Below are positions 56,834-63,969 of a stretch of 64,000 nt of DNA, piece after piece (the stretch's first letter is position 1; each line of letters opens with the position of its first letter). The notes below the pieces were generated by a model. That model had not been told where the DNA came from, did no database searches, and worked only from the letters and a program-made list of their open reading frames with translations. Source of the stretch: Limibacter armeniacum (GTDB lineage: Bacteria; Bacteroidota; Bacteroidia; Cytophagales; Flammeovirgaceae); the NCBI RefSeq assembly GCF_036880985.1, contig NZ_JBAJNO010000008.1:1302001-1366000 (forward strand), read 5' to 3'. A program made the translations under genes and the position numbers.

Positions 56834-57886
56834 ATGAGTGTTAAAGTAAGATTGAAGAAGATCTCAGGTGGAAGGTCTCACCTTTACTTGGATATTTCAA
56901 AAGATGGCTACAGAAAAAAAGACTATCTGAAGCTGTACACTTTTGACAACCCGAAAGACCAGGAAGAACGTAGGCACAACAAGCAGGTGAAGGAGCTGGC
57001 CAGACAGTACGCACTTGACAGGGAGCGGCAGATGGTCACCGTGCAGCGGGGTGGTGTCATTGAGTCGAATATGACATTTGATAAAGTATACCAGCTTCGC
57101 ATTTCCTTTGTCAGCAACCAGAATACCCTTAACAACTACCAGTACATGTTTGAGGCAGCGCAGCGTCTTGGTATAGACAAGATAAGTATTAGTCATATAG
57201 ACCGCTATACCTGTGAGCGACTGATGAAGCTGTTGTCTGAAAGCCTGAAGGAGAGCACAGCAAACGAGCGATACAACAAGTTCAGTACTGTGATGAATTA
57301 TGCAGTAAAGGAAGGAATCATAGGCTCAAATCCTGCCACTTTTATAGAGAAGAAAAAGGTCGAGGAAAAGGATATCAGATACCTTGAAGAGTCCGAGCTG
57401 AAGCAACTTGCTTCGGTTAAGCCAGATGGGGAAGAGGTAGAAGTAATGAGGGCGTTCTTGTTCAGTTGCTACACTGGATTAAGAATCAGTGATATCAGGC
57501 GACTGGATTGGAGCATGATTGAAGGGGACAGACTTACAATGGTACAGAAGAAAACAACAGATAGAGTTTACCTGCCTTTGAACAGTACAGCATTAAGACT
57601 ACTAGGGGAGCGTAAGCATGGAAAAGTGTTTTCGGATAATCTTACTACATCACGGATTGATTGGCATTTAAAGAAACTTGCAACAAAGGCAGGTCTCTCC
57701 AAATCAATCAGTTTTCATGTTGCCCGTCATACTTTTGCAACTTGGTTAATCACACGTGGGGTTGATATCTATACGGTTCAGCAATTGATGGGACATAAAA
57801 ATATAAATTCAACTATGAGATATGCGAAAGTGATTAGTGAGAAGAAAAGACAGAGTGTTGAGAGGTTACCAGATATATTACAGTAG
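56834..57886 (+). CDS. Tyrosine recombinase (arm-binding plus SAM-like, Bacteroidota type)
   Basis: 350 residues from the ATG at 56834 (GTG at 56825 is an alternative). The N-terminal arm-type DNA-binding domain (about 1-75) has KKISGGRSHLYLDISKDG. A SAM-like core-binding domain (about 80-175) follows. The catalytic domain has Arg217 (TGLRISDIRRL), Lys239/240, His295 and Arg298 (HVARHTFAT), His321 (GHKNINST) and nucleophile Tyr330 (RYAKV). All catalytic residues are present. The roughly 16-20-residue insertion between box 1 and box 2 that marks integron IntI proteins is not seen. It is encoded in the same direction as, and directly before, the attC-like cassette array, so it may act on it; that is unproven. 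Confidence 0.88.
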   Translation: MSVKVRLKKISGGRSHLYLDISKDGYRKKDYLKLYTFDNPKDQEERRHNKQVKELARQYALDRERQMVTVQRGGVIESNMTFDKVYQLRISFVSNQNTLNNYQYMFEAAQRLGIDKISISHIDRYTCERLMKLLSESLKESTANERYNKFSTVMNYAVKEGIIGSNPATFIEKKKVEEKDIRYLEESELKQLASVKPDGEEVEVMRAFLFSCYTGLRISDIRRLDWSMIEGDRLTMVQKKTTDRVYLPLNSTALRLLGERKHGKVFSDNLTTSRIDWHLKKLATKAGLSKSISFHVARHTFATWLITRGVDIYTVQQLMGHKNINSTMRYAKVISEKKRQSVERLPDILQ

Positions 57887-57950
57887 ATACTGTTTAGATA
57901 TTAAATCTTTTTGAAACTTATTATAGAATTTAAATATATGTTATGATGAA

Positions 57951-58079
57951 AATTTGAACAAAATCAAGAATCCACTAGATTAAAGTAGTTTTTGACACAG
58001 TGCATATATCAACCATGGTGCTTTTACCCCCTGATTTTACGGAATATATATCACTGTGCACTATATACAATTGTTAGCT
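57951..58079 (+). repeat. Leftmost attC-like site (site 0), part of a 126-bp direct repeat
   Basis: The right half is palindromic: CACAGTGCATATAT at about 58009 pairs with ATATATCACTGTG at 58046-58058 with one extra base unpaired. It is followed by TGCACTATATAC, a spacer, and GTTAGCT at 58073, the left junction of the first gene unit. Positions 57951-58076 match 61441-61566 at 112 of 126 bases without gaps. An R''-type box is not certain. Confidence 0.65.
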
Positions 58080-58096
58080 ATCAATAGAACAAAATT

Positions 58097-58663
58097 ATGG
58101 GAGTAAACCTAATTGCTATTTTCCCTTACACTCAATTGAATGAAAAGTTGGATGAGCTGATTGGAAAAATTGAGAAACAAGAGTATTATTCCATAAAAGA
58201 ATATTATGAAGCAACTCTATCCGAAGGGTTTCCCGAATTACCTGATTTTGGTTCACAATGGTATCTTGACGATATAAAAATAAGAGAACGACCAAAGTTA
58301 CCTGACATTAATGCTGCTATTGAATTGTCTAAAGGCTTAGTTATGCGGTTCGGAGAAAGTGGTTTTGAAATATGGAGTTTGATAAGAGCTTTTTTAGCGA
58401 TAAAATTTTATCCAAAAATTGGACAAAAACTATGTGAAGTTTATAAAGAAATTGGAAATGAATTTGGAGCAAATGAATGTTGGATTATGGGCGACGATAA
58501 TCCAATATACCATTCCTTTTTAAAAGGTCAGGATTTTGCAACCATAGCCAGAGAAGTTTCCGAAAAAAATGAATTAAATGAACTTTATAGAGAAATAAAT
58601 GAAGGAGAATACGCTGGTAGCTATGAAATTAAAGGATACTATAAATTGAAAATAAGAGAATAG
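58097..58663 (+). CDS. Cassette gene 1: hypothetical protein
   Basis: 188 residues, soluble, no recognised family. It contains EYYEATLSEGFPELPDFGSQW and a helical middle (IWSLIRAFLAIKFYPKIGQK). The start lies 24 bp after the unit's left junction GTTAGCT, and the stop TAG is part of the R'' box of the attC-like site that follows. Lower GC than the core genes upstream. Function unknown. Confidence 0.7.
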   Translation: MGVNLIAIFPYTQLNEKLDELIGKIEKQEYYSIKEYYEATLSEGFPELPDFGSQWYLDDIKIRERPKLPDINAAIELSKGLVMRFGESGFEIWSLIRAFLAIKFYPKIGQKLCEVYKEIGNEFGANECWIMGDDNPIYHSFLKGQDFATIAREVSEKNELNELYREINEGEYAGSYEIKGYYKLKIRE

Positions 58664-58729
58664 CTAACAATTTGTATAGTTCATATGCTCCCTGCGGGAA
58701 GCAAACGAACCATACAAGAGGCGTTGTGC
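58660..58729 (+). repeat. attC-like site of cassette 1
   Basis: 70 bp. R'' ATAGCTAAC (58660-58668) is the exact complement of this unit's left junction at 58073-58081; the match extends to 13 bases. Arms TTGTATAGTTC (58672-58682) and GAACCATACAA (58707-58717) pair with one mismatch. GCTCCC/GGGAAGC forms the tip. It ends GGCGTTGTGC, which begins the next unit. The TAACAATT...GCGTT layout closely resembles class 1 cassette attC sites. Confidence 0.82.
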
Positions 58730-58743
58730 TTAATAGAAGACGA

Positions 58744-59184
58744 ATGACAAAGGTATTAAAGTTTATAACTGTTGGACTCTGGATTTTAATCCTAATAATT
58801 TGGATTGGAGATTTGTGGGTTGGTATTCCAACAGACGTTTCTGACGATGTTACTCGAGGAATCGTTGAACCAATGCGAACAGACATGGACAATGCGATTC
58901 AAACAAGAAGAATAATATCGGTTCTTATTTTAATTCCTGCCTTGACTGTTTTCGGATTGATAATTTATGGTATACAAAAAAAGAAAAATCACCTGTTTTA
59001 TATCGGAATGACATTGACTATTATACCAATACTAACAATTGGAATACTTGGTCTGATTCAAGAATCTGAAATGCCATACAAAAATGTAGTACTGTTGATT
59101 CTCTGTACTCCTCTAATATTTGGACTGATAAAAGGACTAAAAGAAATACACGAATACAGAAAATTAAAACTTGAAAATAAATAA
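58744..59184 (+). CDS. Cassette gene 2: small membrane protein
   Basis: 146 residues from the ATG at 58744; the open frame extends upstream into the attC-like site, which is not expected to be coding. Four predicted membrane segments: LWILILIIWIGDLWVG, VLILIPALTVFGLIIYGI, IGMTLTIIPILTIGILGLI and VVLLILCTPLIFGLIKGL. No family is recognised. The stop is 6 bp before the R'' box of the next site. Confidence 0.7.
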   Translation: MTKVLKFITVGLWILILIIWIGDLWVGIPTDVSDDVTRGIVEPMRTDMDNAIQTRRIISVLILIPALTVFGLIIYGIQKKKNHLFYIGMTLTIIPILTIGILGLIQESEMPYKNVVLLILCTPLIFGLIKGLKEIHEYRKLKLENK

Positions 59185-59190
59185 AACTAT

Positions 59191-59342
59191 GCACAACACT
59201 GTATATAGCAAATAGGGCGTTCTGTGGTTAACGAAAGTTTAAACCTATTTACAAACACCACCAAATCGTTGATTTGGCTCAGTACAAACTTGATACTTTA
59301 TCTGGATCTTGTGCCCTACTTGCCATATACTAATCATTATAT
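59191..59342 (+). repeat. attC-like site of cassette 2
   Basis: R'' GCACAAC (59191-59197) is the exact complement of this unit's left junction GTTGTGC (58723-58729). Long arms GTATATAGCAAATAGGGC (59201-59218) and GCCCTACTTGCCATATAC (59313-59330) pair at 16 of 18. The right end is weaker: ATTATAT at about 59336 stands where GTT is expected. Confidence 0.75.
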
Positions 59343-59372
59343 TTAATTCCTTACCAATAATTTATATAGAAA

Positions 59373-59861
59373 TTGAATTTTTATGAACTAACCGCACTAA
59401 GAGATAAAGATGCTATTGTATTACAAGCTAGTAAGATTAATGGCTTTACTATGTACAAGACGTTATTCGAACAGTCTAAAATCCTAGATGAAACTCCTCT
59501 TAAAGTTATTAAAGGTTATATAGAATATGATATAGTTGAAATTTATGGAGTAGGATCTCATTTTTTAATAAGTAATAGGGTTCTTGAAATACTTCGAAGG
59601 AATGAAATAAAAGGATACAGTATTTTAGAGCCATTATGTGATGAATTAAAAGGTAGTTATTATTGGTTTATAGTTAATGGAAAAGCAGGGCCAATTATTA
59701 ATAACATCGATAACTCAAAAAAACTTGAATTTGACATAAATACGTGGGATGGGTCAGATTTCTTTAACCTAGACGGCACCCTCTTGAATGTTTGCACTGA
59801 CAAGGTTGCTGAAATTCTTGAAAATGAAAACATTTCAAATATTGAGATAAGGCTTTTATAG
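59373..59861 (+). CDS. Cassette gene 3: Imm11-like immunity protein candidate
   Basis: 162 residues using a TTG start at 59373; no in-frame ATG precedes it within the unit. The C-terminal half with GSYYWFIVNG, WDGSDFFNLDG and VCTDKVAEILENENISNIEI recalls the DUF1629/Imm11 immunity family of polymorphic toxin systems. The call is from memory of motifs and moderate. No toxin gene is adjacent. A solitary immunity gene in a cassette would fit a bystander-protection role. Confidence 0.6.
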   Translation: MNFYELTALRDKDAIVLQASKINGFTMYKTLFEQSKILDETPLKVIKGYIEYDIVEIYGVGSHFLISNRVLEILRRNEIKGYSILEPLCDELKGSYYWFIVNGKAGPIINNIDNSKKLEFDINTWDGSDFFNLDGTLLNVCTDKVAEILENENISNIEIRLL

Positions 59862-59894
59862 TTGATTTCTTCATTCATCGAATAATTAAAAGAA

Positions 59895-59984
59895 AAACAT
59901 AACATCGGTTATAGGTGCATTTCGAGACGTTACGGTCGACTAGACCTTTGCCGGCACACATGCACTATAGTTTAGTCATTGTAG
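59895..59984 (+). repeat. attC-like site of cassette 3
   Basis: R'' AAACATAAC (59895-59903) matches the complement of the left junction ATTATATTT at 7 of 9. Arm TATAGGTGCA (59910-59919) pairs with TGCACTATA (59961-59969) with one extra G left unpaired. The tip is GGTC/GACC. A 39-base stretch (59901-59939) is identical in the next site. Right end TCATTGTAG, with A in place of the usual G. Confidence 0.75.
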
Positions 59985-59999
59985 TTAAATAAATGAGTT

Positions 60000-60383
60000 T
60001 TGAATGTTACCAAGAATACTTTAACAATAGCATTGTTTGTGCTATTTATTTCAGCTAATAAGCCTGTTAATATTCAAGGTTGTTATTCTGGAGGATATTT
60101 TGATACTAGTTACCTATATCAATTTATTGATGGTGAATTTAAATTGTCAGTAGTCGGACATGGAGGACCTTATAATGTAAAGGGGTTTTATGAAGTTGTA
60201 GCAGATACATTAGTCTTGTTCAAAGTAGAAAATAGAAGAGTAAGAGGAAGAGAAAAAATGCTTATAGATGGAGATTCATGTATCATAGATCTAAGAACTT
60301 ATCGGGATTTTTGTAAAATTGAATTAGATCAAGATTCTACTTTTACGGAGCACTCTTCTAGAAAACGAAAAATAAAAAAATAA
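60000..60383 (+). CDS. Cassette gene 4: small exported protein, function unknown
   Basis: 127 residues with a TTG start at 60000; an ATG at 59993 is out of frame and gives only a short peptide. The first 20-25 residues (TLTIALFVLFISANK) look like a signal or anchor segment. The mature part is beta-rich with a CYSGGYFDTSYLYQF segment and FYEVVADTLVLFKVENRR; it resembles small lipocalin-like or LPS-binding folds only loosely. No family assigned. The stop TAA overlaps the region of the R'' box. Confidence 0.6.
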   Translation: MNVTKNTLTIALFVLFISANKPVNIQGCYSGGYFDTSYLYQFIDGEFKLSVVGHGGPYNVKGFYEVVADTLVLFKVENRRVRGREKMLIDGDSCIIDLRTYRDFCKIELDQDSTFTEHSSRKRKIKK

Positions 60384-60469
60384 CTACAACATCGGTTATA
60401 GGTGCATTTCGAGACGTTACGGTCGAGCCGACCTTTGCCAGAACACACACACTATACTAGGTGTTATAG
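60382..60469 (+). repeat. attC-like site of cassette 4
   Basis: R'' AACTACAAC (60382-60390) is complementary to the unit's left junction ATTGTAGTT at 8 of 9. It shares 39 identical bases (60388-60426) with the preceding site, including TTATAGGTGCA and the GGTC...GACC tip. It ends TAGGTGTTATAG (R' at 60463-60469). Confidence 0.78.
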
Positions 60470-60493
60470 ATAAACAAGAATAGAGAATATTAA

Positions 60494-61120
60494 ATGGCTA
60501 ACAAGGTTATTAAAATATTACTAATTGGATTAATTGTCTTACTTATAGCCTTCTTAGGCTTCAAGTATAGCTGGCGGCTATTTGATGATAAAGACGAATT
60601 GATAACATTTTCACTTAGAGTAGAAAATACAAAAAATATTCCTGACAGCTTAATGGATATCTACACTACAGTTTATCCACATCATATCAATAAATCAACA
60701 ATACAAGAAATAGTAATTGGATACGGTAGTAATATATTAGCTGGTGTTGTAAAAGATTACGATAATTGTTTTTGCGACGAGATAATTCGTGATGAACTAT
60801 TTGGATATAAAAAATACCCAAAAGCTCTTATTAGAAGATTTCAGTCATTACGCCTGTCGTTTGGACTCGAATCTCTTGTAGAAGAAAATAAGTGCTTAAA
60901 TTACTATCTAATAAAGGAATACGAAGAAGTAAATCGTAATAATTCAAGTTATGCTTATACATGGGCAAATAAAACGATATTCGAACTTACAAAGTTAGAA
61001 TTTATTGAATTTTTGGCTATAAGAAATGCACCTAGGTATTATAACAAATTTCTTAACAAGGATAATTATAACCGAAGTATGAACTTCATTGAAAATAAAA
61101 TAAAAAATGCCAGCCTATAA
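60494..61120 (+). CDS. Cassette gene 5: membrane-anchored protein with GT51-like tail
   Basis: 208 residues. An N-terminal membrane anchor (IKILLIGLIVLLIAFLGF) is followed by a soluble part. The C-terminal segment FELTKLEFIEFLAIRNAPRYYNKFLN resembles the end of peptidoglycan glycosyltransferase (GT51) domains, where LSxxExAxLxxxxxxPxxYNP is typical. The usual catalytic Glu motif (EDxxFxxHxG) is not visible, so activity is doubtful. Its stop overlaps the R''-like box CTATAAT. Confidence 0.5.
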   Translation: MANKVIKILLIGLIVLLIAFLGFKYSWRLFDDKDELITFSLRVENTKNIPDSLMDIYTTVYPHHINKSTIQEIVIGYGSNILAGVVKDYDNCFCDEIIRDELFGYKKYPKALIRRFQSLRLSFGLESLVEENKCLNYYLIKEYEEVNRNNSSYAYTWANKTIFELTKLEFIEFLAIRNAPRYYNKFLNKDNYNRSMNFIENKIKNASL

Positions 61121-61569
61121 TCGAGTAGACGCCGTGAGCCATAAGCTTACAGTATTTCTCCTCAATAATATAATACTACCATAAGTCTTATACGAAAATT
61201 TCAGAGCTAGACCCTTAGGGTTTGGCTTTTTTGTTTTATGATATGGTCTTGAAATATCACATCCGTTTCCAACCTACCCAGTAGAACTTTACTTCCTGAC
61301 TGATAACACATGTGTGGTCAAATTACCAAGTGCTTTATAGTGGAAAGAAATTAACTTCTAAAATTCTAATTTGATAACTGTCTGTAATTTAGTGATAAAG
61401 GAAAAATGCAATCTTAAATACACACATATGTACAATGAACAATTTGAATAAAATCAAGAATCGATTAGATTAAAAGACTTTTTGATACAGTGCGAATATC
61501 AACCATGATGCTTTTACCCCCTGATTTTACGGGCTATATACCACTGTGCACTATATTCAATTGTTATAA
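61115..61569 (+). repeat. Extended attC-like region of cassette 5 with second copy of the 126-bp repeat
   Basis: It opens with CTATAAT (61115-61121), complementary to six bases of the unit's left junction GTTATAG. The 3' part (61441-61566) is the second copy of the 126-bp repeat and ends CAATTGTTATAAGC. The stretch of about 320 bp between them has no gene, only a terminator-like hairpin. This site is longer than a normal attC, so an extra degenerate cassette may be hidden here. Confidence 0.55.
61205..61233 (+). terminator. Terminator-like hairpin after cassette gene 5
   Basis: AGCTAGACCCT/AGGGTTTGGCT (9 of 11 paired) followed by TTTTTTG. Confidence 0.6.
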
Positions 61570-62160
61570 GCTATTCGGAAAGTCCTGCGTTTTGGTGGAG
61601 AGGTGGCTAGCAAGGAGGTAAGTAATGGCATCCGCAAAGTGGTTTTTAAGTAAAATATACAACTTAGCTTTTTCTGTGCCAGACCCAAAGGGTTTGGTTT
61701 TTTACTTTCCGCCTGAATCCTTGAGAAAACGTGTTTTCGGAAAGCGGAAGGTAGCAGGTAAAAAAAGCTGATAACCTGTCAGCGTATGCAGAAAAGCTAA
61801 CGCAATTAAAGGACAAAAACCACCTTACGCCGATAAATGAATAGCATCTCCTTAGCAGAAGAGTAGCTCCAAAACTGGTTTCGTGCCGGCTTGTACATTG
61901 GAGAAACGGCCGATAGTTTAGCCAAAGCCTCAAACACTATCCGTTTCATTTTTTAATACTCCCTTCTAGCGTAAAGAAAAAGCCGGATCGAACAAAGTAG
62001 CAGGAGCAGGAATTCCCGACGGTACCTGTTTTACTTTCACACACTGTGCCTCACCAAAGAAACGCTGTAAAACAGCTTATAACATGTGCTATCAGTTTAT
62101 TAAATCTTGGATTAGTACTATATTGAGAAGGATCAAGCTTGAACAAACGATAGCTTGGTG
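61564..62160 (+). other. ORF-poor cassette
   Basis: This unit has an exact junction pair: GTTATAAGCT at 61563-61572 and AGCTTATAAC at 62074-62083. It has no recognisable plus-strand gene beyond a possible 48-codon ORF. A minus-strand frame of about 89 codons exists but does not look like a protein. Base composition is richer in GC than its neighbours, and a hairpin CCAGACCC/GGGTTTGG with a T run lies near 61680. It may carry an RNA, a promoter or a dead gene. Confidence 0.55.
61625..61771 (+). CDS. Possible 48-residue small protein
   Basis: An ATG at 61625 is preceded by AAGGAGG at good spacing, an unusually strong ribosome-binding site here. The product is basic with an amphipathic start (MASAKWFLSKIYNL) and a Lys/Arg-rich end. 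The internal terminator-like hairpin argues against it. No homologue is recognised. Confidence 0.3.
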   Translation: MASAKWFLSKIYNLAFSVPDPKGLVFYFPPESLRKRVFGKRKVAGKKS

Positions 62161-62169
62161 TTGTGTGTA
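62074..62169 (+). repeat. attC-like site of the ORF-poor cassette
   Basis: R'' AGCTTATAAC (62074-62083) is an exact 10-base complement of its left junction. GCTATC (62088-62093) pairs with GATAGC (62149-62154). It ends GGTGTTGTGTGTA, the left junction of the next unit (62160-62169). Confidence 0.78.
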
Positions 62170-62204
62170 ACATTTAGAAATCAATACTAATAGGCTCTTT
62201 AAAC

Positions 62205-62957
62205 ATGGAAAAATTCACTTTTGTTGGTGATTGGGAGTTCAAACTTAAACTAGATTTACTGTCGAGTGATCAAATCGATTGTAGAATAAATGATGTTAAG
62301 GACGAAAACCCAAATCCTGAAATAGAACAGATCAACTCAGTTAACTATCTAATTTCAAATCAAGGTGAAATATTGACAGGGATTTGTCAAGCTCTTAAAG
62401 AAAAATTCATCCCTACATTTAACTCGTTAGTTGATGATGATCAAGAGCAAATCCCAACAAATCAGAACGATAAAGAACTTTACGATAAGGAATTATACCC
62501 CGGAAGAATTATTATTTCGAATATATATAAAGACAACTATGCATATGTACTGCTTTCGTTTGGTTCTACACAAATAGACCCAGAACATGGCATTAGTTTT
62601 ATTTTTCACAAGAACAGATACGTTGGATCTGATGACGATTTTAAGGAAGCACATGAAGAATTAGGATTTAATTACAAAAAAATCCTTCAAGATATAAGTG
62701 CTAAAAATCAAGCTCAATTCGATAATAAGGATTACAACTTTCATGAACCTAAATCAGAAAGTGTCACTTTAAAACCATGGCAAATACAGGAGAATAGAAT
62801 TTACCCTTATAGGCTTCTTCAAACTAACCAACCCGAAAAATTCATTGATTTCATGGAAAACAAAGGGATTCATTTAGAGTTAGATATTTCATCTTTGAAA
62901 AACGTTGCCGAAAATCAAGGTCTTAAAAAAGTATCTGATTTTTTAGAAAACATGTAA
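62205..62957 (+). CDS. Cassette gene 6: DUF6985-like hypothetical protein
   Basis: 250 residues, soluble. The middle has SFGSTQIDPEHGISFIFHKNRYVG, which recalls the DUF6985/DUF2262-type pattern EHGLGVxxHKxR found in many toxin-neighbour proteins. The C-terminus (FIDFMENKGIHLELDISSLK) is helical. The function is unknown. ATG at 62205 is 45 bp after the left junction; the stop precedes the R'' box directly. Confidence 0.6.
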   Translation: MEKFTFVGDWEFKLKLDLLSSDQIDCRINDVKDENPNPEIEQINSVNYLISNQGEILTGICQALKEKFIPTFNSLVDDDQEQIPTNQNDKELYDKELYPGRIIISNIYKDNYAYVLLSFGSTQIDPEHGISFIFHKNRYVGSDDDFKEAHEELGFNYKKILQDISAKNQAQFDNKDYNFHEPKSESVTLKPWQIQENRIYPYRLLQTNQPEKFIDFMENKGIHLELDISSLKNVAENQGLKKVSDFLENM

Positions 62958-62959
62958 AA

Positions 62960-63119
62960 TACACACAACAAGGGCTATGATACCATGTCGTGTCAGTGGG
63001 TTACGGTAGGTTTGTGGTTACTTACAAGCCCCGCGAATTCAAAGAATTCGCTACTTAGATAAACGAAACAGAATACGAACTTAAACACGCCACGGTGCAT
63101 AGCCAGAGCGTTGCCTACA
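62960..63119 (+). repeat. attC-like site of cassette 6
   Basis: R'' TACACACAAC (62960-62969) is an exact 10-base complement of GTTGTGTGTA (62160-62169). The long arms at 62973-62993 and 63085-63104 pair at about 17 of 20 with one extra base on the left arm. The tip is a perfect GCGAATTC/GAATTCGC hairpin (63033-63051). Ends GAGCGTTGCCTACA. Confidence 0.82.
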
Positions 63120-63138
63120 ATACAAAAGATCGAAACAG

Positions 63139-63828
63139 ATGAAATATTTTTTAGCTTTAATACCAGTTTTGTTATTCATTTCTTGCATGAATAGCTCAAA
63201 TAATAAGGACGAACAGAAAATAGTTAAATCAGTTGCAGAACCTGTAAAAAGTACTAATGAAAAAGTTGAAGTCAATTCATTAGAAAATGAAGAGATTTCC
63301 TTAGAATCTTGGGCAGATTTAATTAAAAATGCTCCAGAAAATAGTAAATCAGAGTTTTATTTAAAGGATTTTAAAATTGGAAATTTAATTTGTCTGGATT
63401 CTACGAAATTTGGAGAAGAAATTCGTAGAATTTATTTATTAGAATCTTCATATTTATTAAGTGTAAAACCCAATATTGGAAAATTCTATCCATGCATAAT
63501 TTATGGACAACAATATGACTGTGATCAAATTACAAATTTTTTAGCTTTAACAATGATTGACTCTACTTTTAAATCTTTAGGTCAAATTGAATTTATTTCA
63601 GGATTTGGAAACGATTGGGAAGGCAGTTGGGATTATAGGGGCATAATCAGGGATTCTACATTATTAATAAAGCGCATTGACGATGTTGAATGTTTGGATG
63701 AAGAAGGAAATCCAATTGAAGGCTATTCTCATCTTGAAATTGATGAAAAGTATAAATTAAATATAGATGGTAGTATTCAGAATATAAGTAATGATACCAT
63801 AAACAAAAAGTACTGTAGGCAACAATAA
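63139..63828 (+). CDS. Cassette gene 7: lipoprotein, function unknown
   Basis: 229 residues with a lipobox (LLFISC, Cys about 16). The mature part is acidic and Asn/Ser-rich at first (NSSNNKDEQK), then mixed alpha/beta with WADLIKNAPENSKSEFYLKD and FISGFGNDWEGSWDYRG. No family recognised. The last codons (CRQQ and stop) lie inside the R'' box, so the recombination site shapes the protein's end. Confidence 0.65.
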   Translation: MKYFLALIPVLLFISCMNSSNNKDEQKIVKSVAEPVKSTNEKVEVNSLENEEISLESWADLIKNAPENSKSEFYLKDFKIGNLICLDSTKFGEEIRRIYLLESSYLLSVKPNIGKFYPCIIYGQQYDCDQITNFLALTMIDSTFKSLGQIEFISGFGNDWEGSWDYRGIIRDSTLLIKRIDDVECLDEEGNPIEGYSHLEIDEKYKLNIDGSIQNISNDTINKKYCRQQ

Positions 63829-63950
63829 ATATACGTAATGCGGGGTGATTTTGTGAATTTGAACATTAAAGCATTTAATAAACAATGTATCGGTTTGACA
63901 GTGGAGTGCCTTGAAATCCCGAACTACGCATATTCGAGCCGTTGTAAATC
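63814..63950 (+). repeat. attC-like site of cassette 7
   Basis: R'' TGTAGGCAAC (63814-63823) is an exact complement of GTTGCCTACA (63110-63119) and overlaps the gene end. Arms ATACGTAATGCGGG (63831-63844) and CCCGAACTACGCATAT (63918-63933) pair imperfectly. It ends GAGCCGTTGTAAATC at 63941, the start of the next unit. Confidence 0.75.
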
Positions 63951-63969
63951 ATAAAACTAAATACCAAAT

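Noticed and set aside
61664-61933. 89-codon minus-strand frame in the ORF-poor cassette
   Set aside because: Composition is odd, no recognisable features, and its direction opposes every other cassette gene.
57951-63950. CRISPR array or simple tandem repeats in the cassette region
   Set aside because: Units are hundreds of bases apart, of unequal length, and contain genes; there are no short regular repeats with spacers.
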